Assembly: GCA_028023455.1 (NCBI GenBank)
Contig: JAQFVV010000012.1
Coordinates: 8,346,499 to 8,410,498 of the forward strand
Reading direction: 5' to 3'
DNA: 64,000 nt
Source of the DNA: Epiperipatus broadwayi
Lineage: Eukaryota > Onychophora > Udeonychophora > Euonychophora > Peripatidae
The notes beneath the pieces are model-generated. The model saw only the letters and a program-made list of their open reading frames with translations. It made no database searches and had not been told where the DNA came from. A program made the translations under genes and the position numbers. Below, piece after piece: positions 12,802 through 23,240 of the stretch. Numbering within the stretch: position 1 is the stretch's first letter; each line of letters opens with the position of its first letter.

Positions 12802-13834
12802 ATATATATAGCTCAATATATATATATTAGACATCTTTGTTTTTTAAAATTATAAGTTATCAGTGTTATTTTTTAATGTTCATGTAACAATTTTTCAGTA
12901 TTTTTTTTTTTTATTTTGTAAGAAAAATATATATTTGAGATATAGTTGAGAAATTTTTTAGAACAAGGATATATTTTAATTTTTGATTATATGAGGCATA
13001 AAATATCTTAGATAAAAGTTTTTATATATCATTTTAATTATAATTTTATGAGGAATGTAATAAGCTTGTTATAAAAAGGTTAAATTTAAATATTTATTTA
13101 TCAAAAATTGCAATTTATGAATAAATATCAAATTAATAACTTAAAAAATATTTACATTTTAAATTTAACATAAATTTAAATTTTATTTTACAATAACGAT
13201 TATATTTTCTCAGGATATTGGATTCCATGGTATAGTACTTTTCTGACAGCATATAATATATGTTTTACATAGAGTAATGTAAAAAAAGATTCTATATCCA
13301 ACCAAACACAAAAAATCAAGTACAATGTACCTAGAAGTAAATTAATTCAAAGATTAAAAATACATAATTATGTAAAATGGGTAACACATTTGAATACACT
13401 AAATCAAGTACTTGTGATTTCATTAACTTCTATTTGCATTAGATAAAGATGACACTTTGTGTGCCTTATAAATAAACACAGTAGTCATTACTTGTTACTA
13501 AAACAACCTTTCATTTGTGATCTGAATTATTTAAGTTTATGTCAACTTGCTAACAATAAGAAAAGATTTAAAAGTTGTTTAAAAAAAAAAAAATCCATAT
13601 TTATGTTTAATTTATTAAAAAAACTTCCATTTTTTAAACTTTTCACAAAATAAAATAATAATAATTTATAAGCAAAAGTTGTAGTTCATTTTTCAATTTA
13701 CAAAACTGAAAATAATTAAAAAAAACAGTTCAGTATGAACACTTTTAAAGAAACAACTATGCCATAATAGTTTGCAAGTGTTTACATATTAATGTCAGAC
13801 ATTTAATAGAGAAGCAATATGGAAATATTAGTCC
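12802..13834. other. AT-rich spacer after element A
   Basis: The first few tens of bases look like the end of repeat R (ATATATAGCTCAATA). The rest is AT-rich with no recognised gene or repeat. A 64-codon open frame (13,459-13,653) has no domain. Confidence 0.5.
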
Positions 13835-13938
13835 AGTGGTTTTTAACCTTTTCAAATTCATGGAACATTTGAGATAATGGCAAAAAAAAAAAAACTTGAG
13901 AAATATCAAACTCAATAACATTAATAAAAAATAAAAAA

Positions 13939-14052
13939 TAGAGTTATATATTACATGACTCCAATGCTATCTCAAAGCTTGTTGAGCAATTAGCAAAGCT
14001 CTTTGTTTATATCCTGCAAAAAAGAAGTGGAGTCATGTGATATATGACTCTA
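13939..14052. repeat. Inverted repeat with 25-bp arms around the 41-bp repeat
   Basis: The arms 13,939-13,963 and 14,028-14,052 are imperfect inverted copies (TATATTACATGACTCCA against TGGAGTCATGTGATATA). The first copy of the 41-bp direct repeat (13,968-14,008) lies in the loop. It abuts the hammerhead element H1a and may be part of an inverted terminal arrangement. Confidence 0.6.
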
Positions 14053-14393
14053 TTTTGTATTGACTATTTATAGTCTTTGCCTTTTAGCATTAAGCAATGT
14101 TATATTGCTAAGACTTCTAATGTATGGTTTGGCTGAAGAGCTTTCAGCCCCATATAGCAATTTGCGTTAGATAGCTGGGTTTGAAGACATTTAAGTGTCT
14201 GAAAACTTCAGATTTTCTATTCAATAGTCAACACTTAGATGAATGCTGGCTTTGGGTTGGTGTTTTTAGATCTAGTATCTGAAGCTACCCTAGCACCTTT
14301 CTGAGGAGTGCCAAAAGCATGAAACCATGGTCAGGGAATGGGGGTTGGTTTTCAGAATAGAGATATTTTAAATGCTTTTTCTTGCTAAGCATT
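14009..14393 (+). mobile_element. Hammerhead element H1a, flanked by 41-bp direct repeats
   Basis: Identical 41-base repeats lie on both sides (13,968-14,008 and 14,394-14,434; they start TATCTCAAAG and end CTCTTTGTTT). The body from about 14,088 aligns with the element at 34,018-34,335. Shared blocks include GTTTGAAGACATT, GTGTCT and TTTTAGATCTAG or GTTTAGATCTAG, with a hammerhead motif near the 3' end. It has no coding capacity. The direct repeats could be an unusually long target duplication or a local duplication. It is related to family M through the block GCTGAA...CAGNCCCAT. Confidence 0.65.
14297..14336 (+). ncRNA. Hammerhead ribozyme motif, H1a (weakened stem I)
   Basis: CTGAGGA (14,301-14,307) is followed by stem II GTGC-CAAAA-GCAT (G-U, U-A, G-C, C-G), then GAAA (14,321-14,324). 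The self-complementary ACCATGGT (14,324-14,331) gives a three-pair stem III, and C at 14,332 is the predicted cleavage-site base. Stem I, CTTT (14,297-14,300) with AGGG, has only four pairs, two of them G-U, so this copy looks decayed. The very short palindromic stem III fits a type I ribozyme that would act best as a dimer. Confidence 0.65.
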
Positions 14394-14439
14394 TATCTCA
14401 AAGCTTGTTGAGCAATTAGCAAAGCTCTTTGTTTCAAAA

Positions 14440-15586
14440 AGTTTGTCAAAAAGTGATACAAAAAATATTAACAAAAATTCTTTTTATTATATATATAGTA
14501 ATTATGCAAAAACAGATACTTTGAACAAATATAATCAATATTTGATCTAATGTAAGATATGGCTATTTTGATTTCCTCTTCTAGATTTGTAATCTTTTTT
14601 TTTTATTTTTGTATTAATCGGAATCAGAACTAAGAAACATATTCACATAAATATGACGTTGTAAATTGTATTAAAATTTTAAAAGCTTTTTGATAAAGAA
14701 AGAGGTGTTCTTTCTGAGAAAAATCCAAAATTATTCCTTTCATTTCAAAGAATTTCTGCACTCTGATGCTAATCTAATTAGTTTTTCTTATTTTAAAGAA
14801 AAATCACAGCTTGTATTATTAGTACAAAATGGATTCTGTATTCAGTCATAATATTAAATATTTATCATTGAAAAGTAGTAAATAATCTTTTCCTTTAGTA
14901 ATATTAAATGTTTTTTTTATAAAAGAAATAATTTCACTGACATTTTTATTCTGAAATGAGGGAAACTGCTAAATTTTTTTCTGAGATGGAATTTTCCAAA
15001 GACATTTTTTAAAAGCACAGTTACTGTCAACATAGTTTCATTTTTTTCCATACTAATATTTACTGGATTTAAAACTTTAAAATACTAGACAAATATGTTA
15101 GTTTTAACAGAAAATATCATTATTAAAATATTTTATAAAAGTGTCTATTCTTTCATTTTGGAAATAGGTTAATAATTCATTCTTGAATTCTTAAATATGT
15201 AATATTACTTTAACTCTGCATAATCGTCTTATATTGATATGTAAAAGTAAAGACTGATGTTCAGCTACCACAAACACTCAAAGAATTTTAATTAGTTAAA
15301 GGTCTGATCTTAATATAGTTTATCATATGTGTAATTTAATCAAATATAGATTTTAATATTGCTGGCAGTGTTTTAGAAACTAAAATTTTCCTGTGTAAAA
15401 AACAATGTATAGATAGAATGTTTGAATTTTTTTCTCAGCAAGAGTAACAAATCCTTTAATAGAGGCTATCATTGATAATTTACTACCTATGCAAATTTCA
15501 ACACATATCCCCGGGAAGGTATTTAATTTTTTTTAAAATATTATGTAATTGATTGAAATATGTCATATTCTGTAGGACTTTCAGTA
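14440..15586. other. AT-rich interior of the hAT-bounded region
   Basis: I found no clear open frame or repeat. It could be decayed hAT interior, but no transposase motif was recognised on either strand. Confidence 0.45.
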
Positions 15587-15712
15587 AGTTCTCTGTAAAC
15601 AAAGGCAAAAACTCTCTCCATACAGTAGTGCCACCCTGTGCTAACCAGAGTAATCAATAGATGCCAGAAGGCTTGTGCATAAAATTCCTATCTAGTGCCT
15701 ACTCATCCAATA

Positions 15713-15754
15713 TCCCCAGACTACTTTCTGGATTGTGGCCATCATCAGTGGGGA
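15713..15754 (-). ncRNA. Hammerhead ribozyme motif in M1 (minus strand)
   Basis: On the minus strand, stem I strand TCCCCA precedes CTGATGA (plus positions 15,742-15,748). Stem II is TGGC-CACAA-TCCA with one mismatch, followed by GAAA (15,725-15,728), a damaged stem III GTAGT, the cleavage-site C at 15,719 and TGGGGA, which pairs perfectly with the upstream TCCCCA. All core bases are present. Stem II and stem III each carry a substitution compared with the other M copies. Confidence 0.7.
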
Positions 15755-16028
15755 GCCTTGGACCTGAAAGCACTGCCCCTAGATCTTAGGATCTAATGCA
15801 ACCCTCCAGCAGCCACCTTTTAACTCTACTTTACTACAATACTATGAGAATGAAATTGAAATCACAAAAATATTTTCAATCTAAGCTCAATAGCTTATAT
15901 AGTCATATGGGTCTGAACTCAATTCAGCACCCATACATTTTGGTGTCTTTGGCTCTTAAACAACCATAGCCACCACTATCCTATTAGGCAGGATTGGTGT
16001 TAAACCACTAAACATCACATGATCGCCA

Positions 16029-16068
16029 TCTCACTGATGATGGCCACAAGCCAGAAATTAGTCTGGGG
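16029..16068 (+). ncRNA. Hammerhead ribozyme motif in M1 (plus strand)
   Basis: CTGATGA (16,034-16,040) is followed by a perfect four-pair stem II, TGGC-CACAA-GCCA, then GAAA (16,054-16,057). Stem III, ATTAGT (16,057-16,062), is tiny and near-palindromic, and C at 16,063 is the predicted cleavage-site base. TGGGG then pairs with TCTCA (16,029-16,033) through two wobble pairs. The upstream stem I strand comes from the junction with the inverted unit, not from the usual GGCTCCCCA context. Confidence 0.7.
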
Positions 16069-16663
16069 ATATTGGATGAGTAGGCACTAGATAGGGATTT
16101 TATGCACAAGCCTTCTGGCATGTATTGATTACTCTGGTTAGCACAGGGTGGCACTACTGTATGGAGAGAGTTTTTGCCTTTGTTTACAACAATTATGTGC
16201 TAGTATGAGATGGTGATCATGTGATGTTTAGTGGTTTAAGTGCTCTGTAACATAAAAATTGGCTAACCATTTCATTTTATTTAATAAAACACTGAATCCT
16301 AGATGTCAATTAACTCATCAATTTGCAAAGCAAAATACTGATTAGAAGGTTGTTAGGCAACCAATGCCTCAGTATTGTCTGATATGTTTTTAATTCTGTT
16401 TTTGATAGTGCCATTTGATAAAGAAATTTTTTTTAATTTTGTTTTTTCATCTTTTCTGAAGAGAATTTTTACAATTTTACAAGTATGCTGGCAAAATAAG
16501 TGACTCCATTATAGAATGTTGTTTTAATTTTAATGCAATTAATGTTGCTACTTTATATGAAGCAATTTGTGTTTTATCAGATATTGTAACCATTTAAAAA
16601 ATTTTTTCTTCTTTTTCTAACAATCTTTGAAAATTGTATCTTTGGAGTCAAGATTGGAGAATT

Positions 16664-16890
16664 CAAAACAGGCAAAACTCACTCTACATATGCATTAGAT
16701 CCTAAGATCTAGGTGCAGTGCTCTCAGATCCCTGATGAAGGCCACAAGCCAGAAACTAGTCTGGGGATATTGGATGAATAGGCACTAGATGGGGATTTTA
16801 TTCACAAGCCTTCTGGAGTGGCAATACATATAATGAGTTTTGCCTGTTTTAATAACAGTTATAAGCAAGCATAAGATATGGTGATCATGT
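16664..16890 (+). mobile_element. Family M element M2, 227 bp with perfect 12-bp target duplication
   Basis: GATTGGAGAATT stands perfectly repeated at 16,652-16,663 and 16,891-16,902, so both ends of this insertion are known. The element starts CAAAACAGGCAAAACTCA and returns TGAGTTTTGCCTG near 16,834-16,846. It contains a hammerhead core (16,732-16,761), then the family tail TGGGGATATTGGATGA, a shortened copy of the arm, and GGTGATCATGT at its end. It has no open frame. Its intact short target duplication makes it the best reference copy for how family M inserts. Confidence 0.8.
16732..16767 (+). ncRNA. Hammerhead ribozyme motif in M2 (stem I lost)
   Basis: The core CTGATGA, stem II with three G-C pairs around CACAA (AGGC/GCCA, with an A-A mismatch at its base), GAAA, the perfect palindrome ACTAGT (16,755-16,760) and C at 16,761 are all present. 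However, the GGCTCCCCA segment that gives stem I in other copies is missing, so the upstream strand no longer pairs with TGGGGA. This copy is unlikely to cleave. Confidence 0.55.
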
Positions 16891-16902
16891 GATTGGAGAA
16901 TT

Positions 16903-18124
16903 TAATTGTAAAATGTCATTTCAATTTAGTTGGCACTATTGAACTCTCACTCCCCCCCCCGACATACAATGCAGTGAGGAGCTTGACATTCCTTCTCATA
17001 AATCCATGTAAATCGAAAATCCAAATAATCATCAGAATATTATCTATTAACCTTTTTGGGTTTTTTCTCCATATTATTAATATTGTCATTGATATTGCTC
17101 ATACTTGTACTTGCCCTATTAGTGTTAGAATCATATTTTTATTTACGAAATTTGTCCATTTTGGGCTGATCAATAATTATTTTTAATTATTTACTGAATA
17201 CTAAAAATAGAGCGACTCCTAAGATATAATTGTCGGGAATTAACTTCTACAAAACAATATATTAAATAAAAAAATATGACATTGACATATAAAGTAGTAA
17301 AACCAATTGGATGCACTTGAATGCAATAAAGTTCAAATGCTGTAGGAAAACAAATGATAATAGATATAACAATTTTAGGAGAAAATGTTATACCCATATT
17401 TTTATTATCATCTAGGTATTTTTGGGAGATTTTTGTTTGTTTCAATTTTTAGCACTAACCACCAAATATAGCCAATCATAGTCCTGTTAATATTTTGCAC
17501 GTAAACTGTACTATATTCATTAATGTTTATTTATTTTAATATAATCACTGGGAATATAATCTGTTCTTTAAAAATAGTAGCAAATTGTTTATACTATCAA
17601 TAAATTTATATATACGATCCTGTTTTTTATCTTTTTTTTTTCATATGTCAAATGCGTTGACCGGGATGTTTTCTATCATTGTATGTATATATTTTCTATT
17701 AAACTAAAGATATTATAATAAAATGAAAAAACAATTTAAAACAATTGCTTCTATTTTTTTATTTCTAACATTATGCCTTCCTCAGGCAGGGCTGTTGAGA
17801 TCGAAGCCACATCCTGATAAAAATTTTCTACTGGCCCTCTAAAAACAAATGTGTTTTAAATAAGGATTTTACTCATATAGCTGTTGTGTAGATTTTTATT
17901 TATAAATATAATAATACTAATAAGATAACAAATAAGGACAGTTTCATTTTTCAATTAGGCCTGTTGGGTCATTCTCTCTCGTTTTGATCAGACATTGCGA
18001 TGGACTTAGGTAAATTGTGCTGACTGTATTCTCTTCTTGATGGCTATCATCTCAGGCCATTGTCTTCAGAATCATATTAATTTTTTGAAGATTTTCATAA
18101 TTTGTCAGAACACTTCAACTAAAC
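16903..18124. other. AT-rich sequence with a CCTCAGG hairpin motif
   Basis: No gene was recognised. Open frames at 16,893-17,186 and 17,191-17,445 have no domain. Around 17,776-17,800 the minus strand reads CTGAGGAAGGC followed by GAAAT, which resembles a hammerhead core but lacks stems I and III. Confidence 0.45.
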
Positions 18125-18168
18125 TCATGGAGCCCCAGTATTATGTAGAACACTGTTTAAAAATCACT

Positions 18169-20650
18169 GAATTATAAAGTAATAAATATTTTTTTTTTAA
18201 TTTAATGCATATCTTTTTATTTTATCAAAAAAAAACCATGTTAAATAAAGTAAAACTATGCACTCAGGGGTAAATTGATTATAAGTTATTCTCAATATTT
18301 CAATAATTGGTTTATATTTAAAGGTAGGGGTAAAGGAATAATGAAACAATTTGTCTCTAATGTTTTATTTTAGACTGGACTTTTTCAACTTTGATAAATA
18401 ATATCAAAATAAGAAGAGAAAACTTACTTTCTTTCATTAATTATTATCAGCATCTGTAATTAGCATAGTTGCTAACTATTTTATAACTTCTTAGGTTTAT
18501 TTTTATTATTCATCAAACTTGAATTTATTAAAAGTTTTGTTAAGACAATGTTGCATAATAATGTACACATAATTCTTTTTTTATAAGATAGATTGGTTCC
18601 TGAAAATTAATATAAAAGAAACTCATGTAAAAAAATACATTGTATATATGGAAAATACAGAGATTGGTTCCGGATCTAAGAAATTGATGAAATAATTAAA
18701 TAAACTATATGAAAAATTTTGTTAAAATGTTATATTTTTTGTGTGCTATCAAATTTTTCTTCCTATACATTGCACAAAATAAAAAATGAGTTATAGGAAT
18801 ATAAATTTCATTTGAAAATAAAAAAACTTGAATGTCATAACACTTGTAAAAAGCACTCATTGAGTTCTTTACACAAGCCACCAAAAACTTTAAAGTTCCA
18901 AGTATATCATCACTTCCACATTATAAGTAAAAAAAAGAAATAAAGATTATTAATGTAATTTATCAGAATTTATTACTTTTGTTTCATTTAACTTATTATT
19001 TTTTGATTTAACAATTAACATTCAAAAAGAGAAATTGCAGATGCCTGGAATTATACACTTACCAAAAATATAGGCACCATCTTGCTTGCTGTAAAACAGA
19101 AAAGTACTCATGATTTTATGTGCTGACACTTTCTTACAATAAATACATACATTTGCATATGATTGGAATACCATTGTTATCAGTAAAACTTGCAATGTAT
19201 AACTTACCATTTATTGATTTTTGGAAAAATTAATAAATTAAATTTAAACAATTTAATCATTTAAATTTAAACAAAATTAAATATTTTTAACATCAGTACC
19301 AACAAGGAATTTTTTTTAAAAATACCAAATGTCAAAATGCAAACAAAGCATCAATACCAAAAGGTACTTTTTTTTCAAAACAAAACATCAAAAATATTAC
19401 AAGGCAGACAAAAAATTTCCCTGTTTGCAGGAATATTGCTAAAAAAGGGATTCTGTTTTTAAAATAATGAGAAAAAAAAGAGAGGAAATGTTTTTTAAAA
19501 AAATTGGATAATAACAAACATAAAAAATGTTTTTTTAGATTTGTGACATAATTGTGATGAACTCGACCTCAGAACAAATCTGTAAATAAATACTGAATAA
19601 AAAAAATTTACAATGTTTTAATAAGAAAGATAAATTATTTTATATTACTTATATGAAATTATTTACAAATAAAAAAATAATAATAACAACTTAAGACAAC
19701 AATCTAATAATTATTTTGAAAATGTAAAATGATTTTTTTTAAAGCCTTCCAGACAAAAATGTTCGTTTCTTCATTCCAACTATGAATTTGTCACAGCAGG
19801 TTTAATCCCAAAGTACTACTTTTTTTTTTTTTTTACCGATTGTGTTATTTTGCAACAACTTGTGTAGAAAGAGATTTTTTTAAAACGTGTTATTTCAAAA
19901 TCATGCAAAAAAAATCATGTAAAAATAGAATTAAGTGTATTTGAGGAATAAGTTTTTCAGTATAAGTGATGCTAAAATCAAAATTAGATATTTGTTGAAA
20001 TTTAGAATAATAAGATATTTTACACTGAACAGTTTTTTGCAATTAATTATCCATATAAAGAAAAATCTCTTATATATAGTCGTAGCACAATTATAAATAT
20101 TAGTAAATTATAATCTCAAAAGATTTGAATTACATTATGATCAAACAGTTTTATAAAATTAAGTCATCATAATATTATTTTAAGATAACTTCAATTAAAT
20201 TTTTACAAAATAATCGAAGACTACTACAAATTATTATCATACAATACATATATCATATAATTATAGTTAAGAAATTTGCAATGCAGATTTTGTTTTGGAC
20301 TAAATAAACAAAACATATTTATATAGCTTATAAAATAGGGCCTAGAAATCACATTCTAATTTTGCAAAACATTTTAAAAATCTGTATTGCTAGCACAATA
20401 AAAAAAAAAAAAATACAATAGAAATAAAGGTCAAAATCTACAATAAATGTTTTTTATTAACAGTGCTATATTTTAAAAAGTTATTGACTATAATTTTATT
20501 TAGCATCCATTCATACATTTTTGTTTTCTGTTGTGTATTAAACAAGAGTCCACTCAGCAAGTATAGAAAGTAATATACATAAAATTTCCTTATCGTTAAC
20601 CAATATATAAAATATCTTATGAAACAAAATATTGCAGATGGAAAGTTATT
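18169..20650. other. AT-rich sequence without recognised feature
   Basis: Only short homopolymer runs and chance open frames are visible. I found no RNA gene, repeat family or domain. Confidence 0.55.
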
Positions 20651-20654
20651 ATTA

Positions 20655-20800
20655 CAATATGCATAATACTCATGTATTCTCATTAGAAAGAGCCTGGATC
20701 TTTTCACGGATAACCTTAGCCTATATATTATTTCATCAAAAATCCTTTGCCTGGATTCAAACTGTCAATTCTTGCCATCATATCAATTTATCTATAAAGC
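20655..20800 (+). repeat. Possible short retroposon fragment shared with the 47.6-kb insertion
   Basis: ACTCATGTATTCTCATTAGA followed by GAGCCTGGATC resembles the minus-strand sequence of the insertion at 47,586-47,972 (ACACATGTCTTTTCTATTAA, then GTGTGGATC). Both also contain a TTCAAAC block (GGATTCAAACTGTC here, GGGTTCAAACTTGT there) that looks like a pol III B box. The similarity is partial and was judged by eye. Confidence 0.3.
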
Positions 20801-20929
20801 ACAAAATTCATTAAAAACTAGAATTAATTATTTTTGTTTTGATTAATTATTATTTTCATAATTCTAATTTGCCAATAGCTATTTATATGATCAGTTGCAC
20901 GTTAAATAAATAATTGGATGGTTTTATTG

Positions 20930-21045
20930 CTCGGGAACTCATAAAATGTTCGAGTGCTGGAAATGCTAGAACTCAAGGACATTATGCTCTAGAGTCTGAC
21001 ACTCTGCTACTGCACTAAACCATGTAGAGTATTGACTAGGCATTT
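20930..21045 (-). mobile_element. Candidate tRNA-derived SINE (old)
   Basis: On the minus strand, ATGGTTTAGTGCAGTAGC resembles a tRNA D-arm with the pol III A box. It is followed by GTGTCAGACTCTAGAGCAT (anticodon-arm-like) and GAGTTCTAGCATTTCC in the place of the B box. Spacing fits a tRNA head, but the B box is decayed and no target duplication was seen. This could be an old tRNA-derived SINE. Confidence 0.4.
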
Positions 21046-21085
21046 CAAACCGGAGTTTTCCCATTAATCACTATATTACAGTTTT

Positions 21086-21446
21086 AAACCACTAAACATC
21101 CCACGATCACCATCTCTTATACTAGCACATAATTGTTATTAAACAAGGCAAAACTCTCTCCATACAGTAGTGCCACCCTGTGCCAACCAGAGTAATCAAT
21201 GGATGCCAGAAGGCTTGTGCATAAAATCCCTATCTAGTGCCTACTCATCCAATATCCCCAGATCCAAGTGCAGTGCTCTTAGATCCAAGGCTTCTCACTG
21301 ACGAAGGCCACAAGCCAGAAACTTGTCTGGGGATATTGGATGAGTAGGCACTACATAGGGATTTTATGCACAAACCTTCTGGCATCCATTGATTACTCTG
21401 GTTGGCACAGGATGGCATTACTGTATGGAGAGAGTTTTGCCTTGTT
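21086..21446. mobile_element. Family M element M3, foldback with 14-bp target duplication
   Basis: TATATTACAGTTTT (21,072-21,085) and TATATTACGGTTTT (21,447-21,460) flank the element. Its arms (about 21,140-21,261 and 21,327-21,446) are inverted copies of the family tail TGGGGATATTGG...GAGAGTTTTGCCTTG. The minus-strand arm starts exactly at the sequence that follows the ribozyme cleavage site in other copies. The outer left part carries AAACCACTAAACATCCC, the inverted end also seen in M1. One hammerhead lies between the arms. There is no coding capacity. Confidence 0.78.
21292..21333 (+). ncRNA. Hammerhead ribozyme motif in M3
   Basis: TTCTCA (21,292-21,297) pairs over six positions with TGGGGA (21,328-21,333), using two G-U pairs. 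CTGACGA (21,298-21,304) keeps the CUGANGA core. Stem II is AGGC-CACAA-GCCA with an A-A mismatch, followed by GAAA, the stem III segment ACTTGT and C at 21,327. Relative to M2 the stem III palindrome has one substitution. Stem I has been kept through wobble changes. Confidence 0.7.
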
Positions 21447-21460
21447 TATATTACGGTTTT

Positions 21461-23050
21461 TAAGATGAAAAATAATAAGTGTTTATTAGCTAGCATAAAG
21501 TTTTAATAATCATACACTTGGCTTCCAGAATAAAATTATAAACTTCTCAGAACTAGATATTTTTTTTCTATAAAAATGCTTAGAGAGGATGGAAGAATTA
21601 AATATTTTATACTTTCGAAAACAATGCCTTTTTAAAATTTTATAAAATATGGTATTTAATTTGAATTATTAGGAAACATAAAGAGAATTATTGCCTGAGA
21701 AGTTACTATTGTTTTATAAGTTTCTTTATATATATAAATATCGTTTTAATAATTCATTTTGCTTTTAAAGTTATTTTCTATTTTTTTTTTTTTTTAGATT
21801 TTCAAATCTCTCTCTTTTTTTTAAAACGAATTTCTACAATTTTTAAAAGTATTTTTTTTTTATGTAATAAAATGCAAAAAAAAAAAAAAAACATTTTGTT
21901 TTGTCTGATTCATTTTAGATTGAGACACTTATCCTGGTATGCAGGAAGAACTTTGAAATTGATTCAGTTATTCATTTACTGATTACAAAAATTGACTTTG
22001 ATAACAACAAAAAAAAAATGAGTCAGGAACAAAAAAAAAGAAGACAATACTGGGTGGAGTGGAAACAATGACTAATCATAACTGATAAAATCAAACAAAT
22101 TTCTGTTATTCCAGATAAAACACGCACACATATATACGACTATGTATATATGCGCTTATAGTAAGCTTATTAAGTATTGTTTATCCGAAATTGAAAAAAT
22201 TCATGGAAATAAGTCTCAAATATAGAAGATAATACACTAAGAATAATATTTTTTTAAACAAATAAATAATCATGAGCCTGTAATTATCACTTGATGTTGT
22301 TAGACTTTTGTTTACAATTTTGTAGATTATTTAGTACTAAAATGATTGATCCTTTAAAAGACTTTTTGAAGTTTTTCTAATTAGGACATTTTTTTTTTAT
22401 GAGGCAAAATATTTTTTTTACATATAACAATCTCCGTTGGAATAGACAATTCCTAAATAGTGGTTGTATTTGAAACAAGAAAAAGATATAAGTTGGAAGA
22501 ACATCACTGAAGAAACCTGCTAGTAAAATCTAAAGAAATTGAGGTACCAAGACAATTGTGAATCAGAAACCGCAGACAAGATTTAATTATCGATATGTTG
22601 TGAAGATTCACTTTATAACTTTTAAGTTTTAACTTATTCAAAAACCAACTAAATTAAAATAATCAGATGTTAAATAATCATTTTCATCAAAAGTTTGATG
22701 TAAATAAGCATTTATTTTATATAGCTTGAAAGGCTGATATTCGAATGTAATCAAAAGTTTGAAAAAGTGGTACTTTAGAAATCTGATTTAGAATATAGTT
22801 AATATATTCAGATTTAGTTAATCTGTGAGTACGTTTATATATTCTAAATGTTCCATATTTAATAGCCATGATTTATTTATGAACAATTTTATAGTTATTC
22901 TATTTAAATTTAATAAGATTGCAACTTCTGCGATAGCAATTAAACAATAAATAACTTGCTAGCTTACATTTAATTTTTATTAAATAACAGAGATATATTT
23001 ATCCTTATAGAAACAATTTATGTAAGTATAGAGCAATCAATATATACTAA
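21461..23050. other. AT-rich sequence without recognised feature
   Basis: The stretch holds only poly-A and poly-T runs and no recognised repeat, RNA or coding region. Confidence 0.55.
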
Positions 23051-23240
23051 ATTAATCTGGATATAAATTATTCAGTACCTATTATATTATTACAACAGAG
23101 CTGTGATATATATTATATTTTACTTCAAGCCCCGCTCATGAATTCTATTAATCTGTGTATAACTTGTTCAGTAGCTATTATATTATTACAATGGATCTGT
23201 GATCCATATCATATTTTATTTCAAGCTTCCCTTTCATATA
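23051..23240. repeat. Two-copy tandem duplication, about 96-bp unit
   Basis: ATTAATCTGGATATAAATTA at 23,051 and ATTAATCTGTGTATAACTTG at 23,147 start two adjacent units. Both continue through TATTATATTATTACAA and TTTCAAGC or CTTCAAGC. Identity is high by eye. It is non-coding. Confidence 0.65.

Larger units (their letters stand above)
15599..16238. mobile_element. Family M element M1, inverted composite with two hammerheads
   Basis: The element is flanked by a 12-base duplication with one mismatch, AGTTCTCTGTAA (15,587-15,598) and AGTGCTCTGTAA (16,239-16,250). Its outer arms (about 15,599-15,718 and 16,064-16,188) are inverted copies of one sequence containing TGGCACTACTGTATGGAGAG. A minus-strand unit ends with a hammerhead at 15,713-15,754; a plus-strand partial unit begins with a hammerhead at 16,029. 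The internal part (minus strand, about 15,960-15,860) contains GGGTGCTGAATTGAGTTCAG, shared in diverged form with family H1. There is no coding capacity. Inverted terminal units and variable target duplications are known for Penelope-like elements. Confidence 0.75.
13835..18168. mobile_element. Region bounded by hAT-like termini
   Basis: At 13,835 the sequence CAGTGGTTTTTAACCTTTTC and the following TTCATGGAAC match the widespread hAT terminal motif (CAGTGGTTCTCAACCTTTTT). At about 18,125-18,168 the opposite end reads ACTCATGGAGCCCC and then ACACTGTTTAAAAATCACTG, the inverted form. The two ends could bound one hAT element that later took in the ribozyme elements, or belong to two decayed copies. 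No 8-bp target duplication matches at the two ends and no transposase was recognised, so this call is tentative. Confidence 0.4.

Noticed and set aside
14121-14142. GGCTGAAGAGCTTTCAGCC as another ribozyme core
   Set aside because: It has CTGAAGA but no GAAA; it is the small hairpin shared by the H1 and M bodies.
17770-17800. Hammerhead-like core on the minus strand (CTGAGGA ... GAAAT)
   Set aside because: The A-rich sequence after GAAA cannot form stem III, no stem I pairing was found and stem II would be mostly G-U. Core bases alone are too common.
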